The notes under the pieces are model-generated. The model did not search any database and was not told the origin of the DNA. It worked only from the letters and a program-made list of their open reading frames with translations. A stretch of DNA of 64,000 nucleotides from Doryteuthis pealeii. Lineage: Eukaryota; Mollusca; Cephalopoda; Myopsida; Loliginidae. The translations under genes were made by a program, and so were the position numbers. The stretch's first letter is position 1. Every line of letters begins with the position of its first letter. The stretch lies in NCBI GenBank assembly GCA_023376005.1, contig CM042142.1, forward strand, positions 55,125,729-55,189,728, written 5' to 3'. Below are positions 20,486 through 30,345 of the stretch, piece after piece.

Positions 20486-20539
20486 GTATTATAGTTACAA
20501 CATTTTGTCTATTGTAACATCTGGTATTCTCCAGGTAAA

Positions 20540-20700
20540 AGTTTGTGTCAGTAATCTTCCGGGAATTTCAAACCAAATCATTTATTCAAGGGATTGGGGA
20601 GGGAGGGTAGATTGTTCTCATTCTTCTGTCCATGTCAAGAAGATACTGTGTATCAATTAATTCTTCCTGGTCAATTTTCCCTTGAGATGTCTCTTATCTG
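20540..20700 (+). repeat. Half-copy of the foldback repeat
   Basis: CTTCCGGGAATTTCAAACCA, ATTTATTCAAGG, TTCTCATTCTTCTGTCCATG match the left arm of 8058-8448. Confidence 0.55.
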
Positions 20701-20807
20701 TCTCTTCAACCAAATCAGAGTATATAACCTATGCATTCCCTGAGGCAGGGATTGAACTCACAACTTCAAAATAACTGCACTTATCCACAAACCCTACATT
20801 CTATTAC

Positions 20808-21095
20808 CTCCATATCTACTAACCCTTCCACACAAGTAGGATGTGACACAAGGTCGATTTCTTATGCAGAGTTTCACAGGTTTGAATTGAGAGTTTTCCT
20901 TCTCCGAGACCAGTTGCCATACCAAGGTTAAAGAGCCCAGTCCACCCTACTATTAACCCATAGCTGGAGAGAGAACAGTTGGATTTGTACCTTTCCCAAG
21001 AGTATTAGCACTGTGGGAAATGCAAACAGTCACATCCAGGATTTTAACTCATCTTGGTGCATCCATTTCTTACAACAGAAACAATTACACAACTA
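20808..21095 (-). mobile_element. SINE-B, near full length
   Basis: AGGATGTGACACAAGGTCGA at the 3' end, TTTTCCTTCTCC, TAACCCATAGCTGG, ACCTTTCCCAAGAGTATTAG body and a diverged head to about 21095. Confidence 0.8.
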
Positions 21096-21325
21096 GTCTC
21101 CTACATTTTATTACATATTTATTCAAGCAACTATTCTTATTTAATAGTGATAATTTATACACAATTGATTGTTTCAAGTAACTATTCCTTAACTATTAAA
21201 GACAATAGAATAAGAGTAATCTATCCTAATGGATTGAATTCCCCAGATGTTTACCAAGTACAAGGCCAGAGAGTACAATGACTGAAATGTGGTGCCTATA
21301 ATAACCAAGATGAGAGTGTCCTACA

Positions 21326-21638
21326 TGTTGAGAAATTTGTAATATAAGGTGTGTGCTAGACGCCCGCTCCTATTTATAGACTCGGCGATAACCATGTAAT
21401 CATACTCTTGGCCAATCACTGACTGTACTCTGCTACTGAGACAATACTTAAACTGAGCATACTGAGCATACTGGCCATAATCGCTTTGAACATTCATGGA
21501 TGATGGACATAGTGATTAAATCACTGGACCTTTAACACTACGCAAGATAGAACTTATTCACTTACCAAAGGATTCCACAACTCAGGACTTACTTTAATCC
21601 CTTTTCAACTGGCCAAGGATAGCATTTAAAAACTTAAC
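21326..21638. mobile_element. Solo LTR, TGTTG family, copy 2
   Basis: Begins TGTTGAGAAATTTGTAATA, shares GATAACCATG, CTTACCAAAGGATTC, CAACTGGCCAAGGATAGC with the copies at 9593 and 43370, and ends around TTAAC with the last bases lost. No clean duplication remains. Confidence 0.7.
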
Positions 21639-21639
21639 T

Positions 21640-21735
21640 TTAATTCTGGAACTTAGCCATTTCTCCCAGGTCCACTCTGCCCCGAAGTGGTAGTACTTGT
21701 TAGGGTCCCATCTATAGGTTAAATAGATCTGTAAA
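21640..21735 (+). mobile_element. RP-1 fragment, plus sense
   Basis: TTCTGGAACTTA, CCAGGTCCACTCTG, GTGGTAGTACTTGTTAGGG and CATCTATAGGTTAAATAG are the central RP-1 block in plus orientation. Confidence 0.6.
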
Positions 21736-21780
21736 AAATGTGAAAAATTCCTATTTTCTTCTACCTGAGTGATCAGATTT

Positions 21781-22215
21781 CTATATGGTCATTAACTCAT
21801 CAATGCTTTACCTATGCATATGTTTACATTGCTTTCAGTGGATGAGATATTGCTACCAATGTATATGAATTGGTCATCTAATTTCAGAGACTTGCCATTC
21901 AATGAGATAGGAGCACCATCTTGATTAAAAGACATGAATGTTTTATCAGACAAATGCCTCTTGCTGCTTGCTCCAGGCTAAGAAGCACTAGATTATCTGT
22001 ATAGTCTGCATCTTTAATAGTTTCTACTGGATACCGTCTGTTTCTTGCCTCTTTTTAGTGTAAAACCATTTTCTTAGCATCACTAAGCAGAGATTCAGCT
22101 TGAGCTGTTGTATTTGCAAGAAGCACTAGATTATCTGTATAGTCTGCATCTTTAATAGTTTCTACTGGATACCGTCTGCTTCTTGCCTTTTTTAGTGTGA
22201 AACCATGTTCTTAGG
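21781..22215 (-). pseudogene. RTE-like LINE reverse-transcriptase relic
   Basis: On the minus strand 22215-22119 reads RRYPVETIKDADYTDNLVLL, then ANTTAQAESLL, a decayed form of the RT palm motif (F/YADD) and following segment of RTE-like LINEs. About 97 bp of this (22119-22215) is repeated at 21981-22078, offset 138 bp. The second copy runs straight into SLEQAARGI, the normal continuation. After a frameshift, 21943-21792 reads KTFMSFNQDGAPISLNGK, SLKLDDQFIYIGSNIS and STESNVNICIGKALM, the conserved segment after the palm. So this is an RT C-terminal palm fragment with an internal partial duplication, TDN in place of the catalytic ADD, stops and a frameshift. Confidence 0.8.
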
Positions 22216-22539
22216 ATTACTATATGCAGCTTGTACCTGTAAGTTATGTGCTTTAGTGACCTATATATTCTGTTTTTTGGTAAAAGAATAAAGTTACACA
22301 TATCACAGTTCCAAACAGTTAGGATCCTTACAGCAATAGACAATAGTTCCTTTGATAATAGTTCAATTTCAGTTCAATGTGTTTAATTTTCCTTTCCTCA
22401 AAGATACCGCATCTTTTTTTAATGGAAATACTCCCAGGCAATTTTGATATGCTGCTTGTGTCCCCCTATTTTTTCTCCATTCATCCTAAGATTTTTTAGG
22501 TCATTCCTTGTGGGGATTAAAATAAAATTAAAAAAAAGA
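22216..22539. other. Unassigned DNA
   Basis: No recognised gene or repeat. The 63-residue minus frame here overlaps the edge of the RT relic and is not in the RT frame. Confidence 0.35.
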
Positions 22540-22800
22540 AATAAAAATTATCTCCCAGGAGCCCTCAGACAGAAAGAACCGTCTGAGCAGGCGCTGAGAA
22601 AAGGACACTCTTCCAACCGCCAAGAAGAACCTTCTGCTATTCAAACTCAAGCCTTGACTGGGAACACACATTATTGACTGGCTCAGGAGAAAATCTCCCC
22701 TCCAAAAAATAACTATGAAACTATGAATAAAGTCTGAGACCTAAAAGTATCTTTGTCTTTGTCTCTCCTATTTCCTTCCTTGAATTCCTCATAGACGAAA
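22540..22800 (+). repeat. LTR-like dispersed repeat (partner of 3.7 kb)
   Basis: GC-richer segment (AGACAGAAAGAACCGTCTGA inverted repeat) followed by ATGAATAAAGTCTGAGACC (polyadenylation signal), TTTGTCTTTGTCTCTCC and CTTGAATTCCTC. The last part is the reverse complement of 3733-3815. An LTR is possible; ends are not defined. Confidence 0.4.
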
Positions 22801-23635
22801 ACTTTCACCAAAATTGTTCAACTTTGCTCTATTGTATTTTCACTTCCACAAGGCCTAGAAACAAAAACAAAGTCTTGTTTGTACTTCCAGGTGTCTTCTA
22901 ATTGAGTGTAAAATTTCAAGAATATTGATAAAGATTAGCCACTATGATTTTGAAAAACAAAGTAGCATGTAAAAATTAGTCTTAAAAAAATAAAAATGAA
23001 AATAAAAGATTAAAAAAAAGTCATATTTTATGTTTTCGGCTGTTCGAAGCAAAATATCATTTTAACTTGCTGTAAAAAATAATTTAATGGATGAAAGCAC
23101 AAAAATTACATATTTAAAAGATCATTTTCTTTTCTTTCCAACCATATAAATATCTTTAAGATTGGACCAGAATTACCAAGGAAATTGCGATTTGAGCCAA
23201 TTAAGGTGAAAAATTGTCTACGTCCAATGATTTTACAGAACGAGCTGGTAATGCTAAGCTGATATGCAGTAGGTGTGAGGTTGAATGTGAAAGTTGGTTT
23301 TACACTACATGCATCTAGATGGGAATAGGTCTATAAGTGAAGACTCCAGATGAGTTGTGCATGTTGGCACTGAAGAGCCATAACAGGATACCAGTATTTA
23401 GGTCTTTACGCTGCATTTACTGCAGTAAGTAAGATATTCATGAAGTGACTGAGTTGCACGTTTATATGGCCAAGACTGTTGAGTAGTGTCCATTTAGGAA
23501 ACCACACACGCAACACATGGCTGTTCTCATCTTTGCAGTTTATTCACATACAGAACACCATTCAACAGTCCTGACCACATAAAGCTATTAGAAACAGGTT
23601 TGATACTCTCCTAGAAGAAACATCTATAACACATA
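22801..23635. other. Unassigned DNA
   Basis: AT-rich in the first half; no open frame or recognised repeat. Confidence 0.4.
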
Positions 23636-23872
23636 CTTCAAATGACATATGAAAACTTTGGAAATGGACTCATCAACCTGAGTTTAAATCCTGGACAAAG
23701 CTACAGTTCACACAGCGCTAATACCCTTGGGAAAGGTATGAATCTAACTACTCTCTCTCTCTCTCTCCAGCTATGGGTAAATAGTAGGGCAGACTGGGCT
23801 TGTTAACCTTGGTTAGGCAACCAGGCTAGGAGAAGGAAAACTTTGAATTGAAACCTGTTAAATCCACATTTC
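23636..23872 (+). mobile_element. SINE-B, plus sense
   Basis: GGAAATGGACTCATCAACCT, GAGTTTAAATCCTGG (B box), body with an added (CT)n tract at 23753-23768, GGCAACCAGGCTAGGAGAAG, ending at AACCTGTTAAATCC. Confidence 0.8.
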
Positions 23873-23951
23873 TCTTCTGGCCGGCTTTGGTTCTATCTTC
23901 TAACATCTTGCGTCTGGTGTTGACTTTCTTGGGAACTTCGGGTCTGGTTTC

Positions 23952-24257
23952 TGTTAGAGATTTCTCCTTATCAGAAACCCTATGTCATTGTTAGTTTTTA
24001 GTAAACACAAGACTTCGATTTTCTTTTAATGTTCTTTATTCGGTAAATCCCCAACCCAGACATAACATAGAGTGTGTATGCAGAGTCTAACTGCAAACTG
24101 GGGACTCTGAAAAAGGTCCCACGTGACTTCACATATTTGGCGGGCTTCTGTAATTTTCCATAGAAGGACCCAGCCATGGTATGAAAGGGGTCATCATCCC
24201 CTCAGAATTACAGGGGATTGACAATAATCTTATGCAACCGCATAGATTATGTAACAT
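23952..24257 (-). mobile_element. LTR-like element, TGTTACATAAT family, copy 1
   Basis: On the minus strand it begins TGTTACATAATCTATGCGG, has an E-box in TCACGTGGGAC, a GAATAAAGAAC polyadenylation signal and ends TCTCTAACA. Related sequence occurs at 32690-32950 and the same start at 60165. Flanks show no clear duplication, so this may be a fragment of a longer insertion. Confidence 0.45.
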
Positions 24258-24379
24258 CTTTACTTAAAAGAAAGAAATACCAATGTGCAGAAAGAAAGCT
24301 CAGAAAGAACTAACATATACCAAAAAAGAACAACTAGAATACATTCAAGATCAAATTAATAAAATCAGAAATCCTGTGT

Positions 24380-25130
24380 AGAATAATCATACTAAGTTCC
24401 AATTACTGTCTAATTGGTAAGACAAGGCAAACTTTGGCCCTATCTTGGGCTAGACGGGCGGTCGGAGAGGCCCCCTCCAATCAATCGGCTGGTCACGTCA
24501 AGCCCTAGCACCTATATGATTTTCCCAACCCTATTGCCCTTATGGCAAGCCCCAACCCCTTTTTATCATATGGGTGCAAGAAGGCGGTGACTGAGGGTCT
24601 TCATGTCCTGGGAATGACGTTAAACTCTATCTGATGGTGAGGTTCCAGTTTTGGAGGGTTGGGGAATGTGGAGCACCCCTTCATCACCATTGCTCCCTGG
24701 TCCACTCTGACCCAGAGTGGTAGTACCTGTTAGGGTCCCATCTATGGGTTAAATAGAAAAATGTATTTATAAAAAAATTGTATTATCCATTAAGAATTGA
24801 TTTATTTCAAAACTTTATCGGCATTAAATGACCCACTGAGGTTGATATGCCGTAAAACAAAACAAACCAAACCAAGACAAGGCAACAAGTAGCTGTAACT
24901 GAATACTGATCTAATCTTGTTGCAATCCTATTGCAGAATGATAGTGTATTTATGAAGCCTCATAACATCATAGAAACCAAGCATCAATCAGAACTCAAGG
25001 AATGGAATCACCCAAATACATGAATGGACTATTCTTGAGTTCCATAAGTACCAGCTATCTTGGGCACTAGTTCAGTGGTGCTTAGCCAGTTGCTGTTGTC
25101 AAACCAACAGTATACTGACTGACTTCAATA
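24380..25130 (+). repeat. Dispersed repeat (host of the RP-1 insertion)
   Basis: 24380-24430 plus 24886-25130 align with 27068-27390: AGTTCCAATTAC, AATCAGAACTCAAGGAATGG, CATGAATGG, ACAGTA, CTGACTTCAATAA. Unclassified. Confidence 0.65.
24431..24873 (+). mobile_element. RP-1 copy with 12-bp target duplication
   Basis: The insertion is bracketed by AAGACAAGGCAA at 24419-24430 and 24874-24885, a perfect 12-bp repeat. The host sequence it interrupts exists uninterrupted at 27070-27110. The element runs from a 5'-truncated end (ACTTTGGCCCTA) through CCACTCTGACCCAGAGTGG (24700-24718) and GGCATTAAATGACCC ... GATATGCCG to the tail AAAACAAAACAAACC. This fixes RP-1 as a retroposon and its sense direction. 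Confidence 0.9.
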
Positions 25131-25134
25131 AATT

Positions 25135-25400
25135 AAATTAGAGGTTAGGGAATTGCGTACACTTTACTTTTATAATTTTTTATGTACTTTAAGTTTTTTG
25201 CATACGGTTATATGATATCAAGTATTCTTATCTAATACAAATAATTTGTAAACAGATCTATTTGAAATGGAACCCTAACAGGTACTACACTATGAGAGAG
25301 GATTAATAATAATGAAGAAGTACTACACATGCCTCAGATCTCTAGAAATGGAGCCTCACCTTCAGATGCAGCTTAGTTACCCCTCAGCAGAGGGTGCAGT
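25135..25400 (-). mobile_element. RP-1 fragment (second subfamily)
   Basis: GTTAGGGAATTGC, TTTTTTGCATACGG, GTATTCTTATCTAATACAAA, GGAACCCTAACAGGTACTAC; terminal stem-loop lost. Confidence 0.5.
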
Positions 25401-25534
25401 TAATATATTTTATGCCCCACCAATAGGGTTTAAGAGTATTTTTTTTTACTATTTCTCTGAATGTTTGAGATGAGGCTTGATGATTAGTATTATCTGTGTT
25501 ATTAGAACTATTGTCCTCATCTTCATTGTTATCT

Positions 25535-25762
25535 GTACAACGTTTCAGCCAATATGCTCTCCTGCCTTCTTCAGGTTACATAGAAAAATAATTAACACAG
25601 CTCCTACCACCAGCTATGGTTAGCGGAATGAGAACAGGATACCCCGTGGACTGAATAAAGGGTTAGGTTCAAAGTTCCCGATTACAACAAGAAGGTTCCC
25701 GACTACGACAAGAAAGTTTCTGAGTTCGAAAAGAAGGTTCCCGAGTCTGAGTAGGTTCCCGA
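25535..25762 (+). repeat. Half-copy of foldback repeat plus short tandem repeat
   Basis: ACGTTTCAGCCAATATGC, CTGCCTTCTTCAGG then CGGAATGAGAACAGGATACC, GTGGACTGAATAAAGGG, GGTTCAAAGTTCCCGA. It passes into about four copies of an AAGGTTCCCGACTACGACA unit (25667-25762). Confidence 0.6.
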
Positions 25763-25883
25763 TCTTTTTTTTTTTTTATTAAATGCACATTGAAACAGAC
25801 TACCACACATTTGTAAACCTTCTTAATACTGTTGCTTTGTGTTATTTATGAGTTTTCCAGAGTTGATCTATTTTTTATATTGA

Positions 25884-25884
<1 letters not shown>

Positions 25885-25923
<39 letters not shown>
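25885..25923. repeat. (TA)n microsatellite
   Basis: About 19 TA units, followed by a repeat-like segment containing a 114-residue minus-strand frame that I do not regard as a gene. Confidence 0.9.
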
Positions 25924-25928
<5 letters not shown>

Positions 25929-26439
25929 AGACATAAGAAACAAGTGCTCTTTCTTCAAAAGTTGATTTATTGCAGAGTCATTATCCTCAAATCTGTCTCT
26001 AACCCCCACCCCCAACCCTGCAAAAAACCTCTTAAAGACATTAACTCCCAAAGCATACACCTGTTCTCTAAAAATTTCCAAAAGTAACATCAAAGGTAAG
26101 TTCATTAAACTTACTATACAGGTATTTATCAAATCCCCTCGTTGCTGCAATGTGAAACAAAGTTTAATATAAAGAACCCCGCAGGAAACAACCAGCGGTG
26201 CCAAAAATAGCTGTGTCATTATTTCCCTTCTTGGGTGCCTCAGGCACAGGAAAATATACTTGGGGGAAGTTTCCCTGGAGCTGAGCTCATTAATTTTTTT
26301 TTAATACATCCAACATACAAATATATTAAGTGCATCATTTCAGAAATATATAGCTGTGCCCCATTCATACAATTAGGATCTTCACTCCATTTGTAAAAAT
26401 CTTTCTCTAAATGTTAAACTTAAATTTTGCATGTACTAA
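25924..26439. other. Unassigned DNA carrying a 114-residue minus frame
   Basis: The minus frame at 26219-25875 starts MTQLFLAPLVVSCGV and ends in IYIYI encoded by the TA tract. Amino-acid composition is mixed and no motif is recognised. No second copy was found in the window. Probably accidental. Confidence 0.3.
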
Positions 26440-27060
26440 TCTTATTATAATGGAGATTGTGTGTTTTTCTGTCTGTAACCGAAACTATATCACTACTCAA
26501 GTCACAATTCCCTTAATTATTTACGTCAAATTATCCATGGTTTCATTCTTTTAAACCTTCGATTATTAATAAAATTGTTTTACATTATTAATACTGTTGA
26601 CCATATCTACATACTAATAACATGTGATTGTATTTATATAAACAACAAAATAGCGGCATACAGTATGAACGGGAAGGCTTATTTGCATATTGATATTTCA
26701 AATTTGATTTTAATAAATATATGGTTGGTATTATTGATTTCTAATTGTTTGATTTTATCTTAATGATTATGAGCAAAAATCTCGGAGATAAATCTTAAAA
26801 GAAAATTATTTACAAGAAGAAATAACTGTAATTTTATTCTTTACTTCCTATTTTAACTAAATAGTTAAATTAGAAAAAATTAATAATGAAAGACAGAAGG
26901 GGTGGAAGAGTAATTTTCAGTTATTCTATTTTTTGATTATAGCCTGTTTCAAATCTTTTTTTTTTTTCATTCTTATTTCGTTAGTCTTTCTAATTTAATA
27001 TGATATTTTATTACATTAAAACTTAAGTACTTGCACCTGGAGGGTGCATATATTTGCTAG
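26440..27060 (+). mobile_element. Non-autonomous Helitron, copy 2
   Basis: Begins TCTTATTATAATGGAGATTG after A26439 and ends with hairpin GCACC-TGGAG-GGTGC (27033-27047), a 9-base spacer, CTAG (27057-27060) and T. The hairpin differs in sequence from copy 1 but keeps pairing. 621 bp, no coding capacity. Confidence 0.8.
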
Positions 27061-27067
27061 TGAAGAA

Positions 27068-27390
27068 TAATTAAAGTTCCAATTACCGTTGAACTGGGAA
27101 GACAAGGCAACAAACGGTTGTAACTTAAATACAAACCCGAATGTCACAAAGTCTACTGCAGAATGACAGGATATATACAAGACTCCACAATGTCATTCAA
27201 ATCAAGCAGTCAAGCAGACAATCAGAACTCAAGGAATGGAATGACCCAAATCACCCAAATTCATGAATGGGTCATTCTTGATTTCTATATATACCAACTG
27301 CCTTGGACACTGCTTAAGTTGTACTTAGCTGCTGTTATTCAAACTAACAGTAGACTTACTGACTTCAATAATGATCAATGTTGCAGTTGG
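27068..27390 (+). repeat. Dispersed repeat, uninterrupted copy
   Basis: Aligns with 24380-25130 minus the RP-1 insertion, including GGAAGACAAGGCAACAAACGG, the empty site of the 12-bp duplication. Confidence 0.65.
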
Positions 27391-27451
27391 CATTATTTAG
27401 CAGCCGTAAATTGCAGATATCTTGTATATGAGATTTGCTTAGGGTCTTTAA

Positions 27452-27730
27452 TACACTAATCTATGGTTACCATCATAGAAAAATGGACATGACAAGACAA
27501 GTCCAAAGCCTAGATGAAGCTGTTTGCATTTCTCGTAGTCCTAATACTTAGGAAAGTTATGAATCCAACTATTCACCCTCCAGCTATGCAGAAATAGTAG
27601 GGCAGACTGGGTTATTTAATTGTGGTTTGGAGACCAGTCTAGAAGTAGTAAAACTCTAAATTCAAACCTGTTAAACTCTGCATAAGAAATTGACATTGTG
27701 TTGCATCCTGTTCATTCAGAGGGGTTGGTA
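27452..27730 (+). mobile_element. SINE-B, plus sense
   Basis: GGTTACCATCATAG head, degenerate B box, CCAACTATTCACCCTCCAGC, CCAGTCTAGAAGTAGTAAAA, GAAATTGACATTGTGTTGCA, ending in GGGGTTGG followed by (TA)n. Confidence 0.75.
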
Positions 27731-27928
27731 TATATATATATATATATTTTACTTTAAATATACGCTCCTACATTTGGGGCGTTGGTGATTGTCGTCAGTG
27801 ATGTAATCCACAGGGTTCATTGGGAAGTTTGGGTCTTCCAACATCAGACTTCCCTCACCCTGCTGACCCTATCAGAGTTGATCAAACTCTGGTACAACCA
27901 CCAACAATAGACACTAAAAGACTTTTGG

Positions 27929-27961
<33 letters not shown>

Positions 27962-28077
27962 AGATTTTCAAGTCATTATGAAATCAATCATATGACCCCA
28001 ATTCAGATTCCATGTGACCATGTCTTATGAAGAAAAATGTTACAGCTAACCAAGTGATACTCTGAATAGAGCCAAAA
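27731..28077. other. Unassigned DNA between two TA tracts
   Basis: TA tracts at 27728-27748 and 27932-27961 bracket about 180 bp (GGGGCGTTGGTGATTG ... CAACAATAGACAC) that is not AT-rich and is not seen elsewhere in the window. I do not recognise it. Confidence 0.35.
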
Positions 28078-28480
28078 TTGGTTAGCTGGATCTTACAGCA
28101 TCTCAACACTTGGATTGGTTGGTTGGGTTTTACGGCATGTCAACCACAGTTGGGTTATTTTATGCCGAAGATGTTTTTGTTTTATTCATTATTCATGGGT
28201 ACTCAATTTGTTTTAAAGACTTTTTTCTATTTAACCCATAAATGGGACCCTAACACTTTGGGTCAGATTGGAACTGGTTGCAATGGTAATAAAAGGGTCC
28301 TACACATTCCCAGAGTTCCATAACTGGAACTTCCCATCAGATAGAGTTTAATGTCATACCCAGGACATGAAGACCCTCAGCCACCACCTTCTAGCACATA
28401 TATGATAAAAAGGGTTGGAAGCTTGCAATAGGGTTAGGACAATCATATAGGTGATAGGGCTTGATGTGAAAAGCCCACTC
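28078..28480 (-). mobile_element. RP-1 copy with a second tail fragment
   Basis: Two stem-loop ends in succession (28078-28098 and 28098-28170), then the body down to GGGCTTGATGTGAAAAGC. The double end suggests one copy inserted into the tail of another. Confidence 0.65.
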
Positions 28481-28740
28481 ATTGGTAATCCTTTGGTTAT
28501 TTTATACTAAAAATGTTTTATTTTACTTATTTTATTAGGTATTCAATTTTTTTTTCAAACTCAATTTTTTTTAAACACATTTTTTGTAAATTCATTTTTT
28601 GATCTATTTAACACATAGATGGGACCCTAACAGATACTACCACTCCAGGTCAGGGGGAACCTGGGAGTAATGGCAATGAAGGGGTACTCCACACTCCCCA
28701 AAATTCAAAATTAGGAACTTCACCATTAGATACAGTGTAA
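28481..28740 (-). mobile_element. RP-1 copy abutting a LINE relic
   Basis: ATTGGTAATCCTTTGG, ATAGATGGGACCCTAACAG, GGGAACCTGGGAGTAATGG, GGGGTACTCCACACTCCCC, ending at about 28740 against the endonuclease relic in the same orientation. Confidence 0.6.
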
Positions 28741-28744
28741 AGAC

Positions 28745-29160
28745 CCGAAGTTAGTGTAAGCATTGGCGATCTTTTCCAATACAAAAATGTCTTCCAAAGT
28801 GTACTCCAAATCTCATGCTCTTTTCAAGGTCGTACATTAAAGTCACAAAAAACAATTTGGAATCAATGAAATGGCATTGCAAAGTGATTTGTAAAAGGAC
28901 AAGACAAATTCTTCATTAGACAAAAGAGTTGGGGCATAAACAAAGAAAATAGATACATGATGCCCCCAGGAAAGAGAACTATCAGCTTCATCATGCACTT
29001 GTTAATACGATATGGACACTCCAATTGATCAAACAAACTAGTTTTTATAAAACTAACTACTCTTCCTCTCTTTTGTCCATGTGGTTTTCCAACCTAAATC
29101 AACATAAAACTAGAAGATACTAGTGGCCAACCGCTCAAACATGTGATAGGTAGTACTGGG
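28745..29160 (-). pseudogene. LINE (RTE/Jockey-like) endonuclease relic
   Basis: On the minus strand a frame around 28990-28880 reads ADSSLSWGHHVSIFFVYAPT, LLSNEEFVLSFYKSLCNAIS and LIPN. It is then followed in another frame by DFNVRP and, back in frame, DLEYTLEDIFVLEKIANAYT. This is the order VYAPT - helix - IP...GDFNAR - GKHG..N.N of apurinic-type LINE endonucleases, with the catalytic DFN triplet still visible. Upstream, LGWKTTWTKERKSS fits the preceding segment. Several frameshifts and stops are present. It is followed in sense direction by an RP-1 3' end, so RP-1 may be the 3' end of this LINE with RT deleted, or the contact may be chance. Confidence 0.65.
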
Positions 29161-29189
29161 TTACATTGCATTAGTAATACTCTTCAAAC

Positions 29190-29330
29190 GATTATATATA
29201 TATATATATATGGTTGAATGCAGACTAATTTACAATCGCTTTTTAGAACTTTGAAAATAAACTTTAAAATTGATTAAGATCCTGTTCATTAAAAGCCCTT
29301 CAACATAATTATATATATATATATATATAG
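29190..29330. repeat. Two (TA)n tracts
   Basis: TA tracts at 29193-29212 and 29311-29330 flank about 100 bp of unassigned DNA. Confidence 0.85.
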
Positions 29331-29333
29331 TAG

Positions 29334-29598
29334 TAAAGTCTGCAGAGTGGCCTATTGTCAGTATCAGCCAAACAGCAAGGGAGACAGGGAGTCTATCCCC
29401 TTTTTGCTGGTGCTAGACCAGAGAGATTGTTTTACTGAAGTGGAGCGCCATGTTTATGATCATTTCCCAGTTTTACTGCACAGATCAGATTGCTCAAGTT
29501 GTGCTACTCATGCGCTCAGTTGTTGGGGACTGGTATCGAACCTGGAACCTTGTGATTCTTCAGCGTATTCTATTCTACCAACGAAACCAAAGTGACCC
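29334..29598 (-). mobile_element. SINE-A, diverged
   Basis: Subtype with GCAGAGTGGCCTATTGTCAG at the tail side; head side GGTATCGAACCTGGAACCTT and a mutated A box. Confidence 0.8.
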
Positions 29599-29627
29599 AT
29601 ATATATATATATATATATATATCTCAC

Positions 29628-29750
29628 ATGGTGTAATGGTTAGCAAGCTTGATTTGCAGACCATTGTTAGTGAGTTCAGTTCTTATTGGGTGTCCCATAC
29701 TTCTGGCCTTGTACCACATCTAAGCTAAGCTTAGTGAATAACTATATACA
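29628..29750 (+). mobile_element. SINE-C, defining copy
   Basis: tRNA-derived head TGGTGTAATGGTTAGCAAGC, GAGTTCAGTTCTTATTGGG (B-box region), then CCATACTTCTGGCCTTG, CCACATCTAAGCTAAGCTTA and GTGAATAACTATATA. About 125 bp. Related pieces at 44827, 45305, 45430, 50218 and 60040. Confidence 0.75.
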
Positions 29751-29759
29751 TCCCATAGA

Positions 29760-30049
29760 TAGGACCCTAATAGATATCACTCTGGGTTGGAGTGAATCTG
29801 AGTTATGGCAATAAAGGAATGACTCCCCACAGCTCCAATACTAGAGCCTCACCATCAGAAGCAGATTAGTATCAAAGCCAAGACATTCTTTTTGGCAGGG
29901 TCCTCCTATGCCCTCCAAAGGGGATACAGTTGACACATTCTGGGCTATGCGGATGGGGGGGGGGGGGGTTTATACCTTTGCAAAACCAAAACCAATATAT
30001 ACAAAGTGATAACAAAAATTTTGGAGTATTTGAACAGATTGGTGAATGT
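29760..30049. other. Unassigned DNA with RP-1-like central block
   Basis: CCCATAGATAGGACCCTAAT and CTCACCATCAGAAGCAG resemble RP-1; a run of 11 G lies at 29957-29967. Confidence 0.4.
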
Positions 30050-30175
30050 TTGATTTAGTTTCAATGTTTAATGTCATATCAACCTTCATGGGTTATTTAA
30101 TGCCAAAGCCATCCTTGTAGAAAACATTAGTGGTAATATTTAACCCATAGCTGGGAAGATGAGGGGGTTTCTACC
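30050..30175 (-). mobile_element. RP-1 end fragment
   Basis: ATGTCATATCAACC/GGTTATTTAATGCC stem-loop and TTTAACCCATAGCTGGG; same short type as 10005 and 19185. Confidence 0.55.
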
Positions 30176-30179
30176 TTTC

Positions 30180-30345
30180 ACAAGTCTGAAATTGAATGTA
30201 ATAGTGTGACGGATAACGAGAAAATAAAAAGAGCAAGACTGTCTTGCCTGCCGGGATCGAACTCGCGTCCTCCTGCATGCAAAAACAAATGCATTTTGGG
30301 CCACTGGACGGACGCGAGGCTCGACTGATGTGCCCGGATGTTTGG
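30180..30345 (-). mobile_element. tRNA-derived retroposon head
   Basis: On the minus strand GCGTCCGTCCAGTGGCCCAA resembles an A box region and GCGAGTTCGATCCCGGCAGG is a near-perfect B box with T-arm pairing. The sequence after it (CAAGACAGTCTTGCTC) continues as a non-tRNA body. It lacks a normal anticodon arm, so it is not scored as a tRNA gene. Confidence 0.55.

Noticed and set aside
25550..25580. Additional hammerhead in the CTTCTTCAGG-ended repeats (also 7775, 8090 and 8408)
   Set aside because: CTGAAGA and GAAAC are present on one strand, but no convincing stem II joins them and stem I is not evident.
25875..26219. 114-residue minus-strand frame with mixed composition
   Set aside because: Ends in a TA-encoded IYIY tail, has no recognisable motif and no supporting splice or promoter context.
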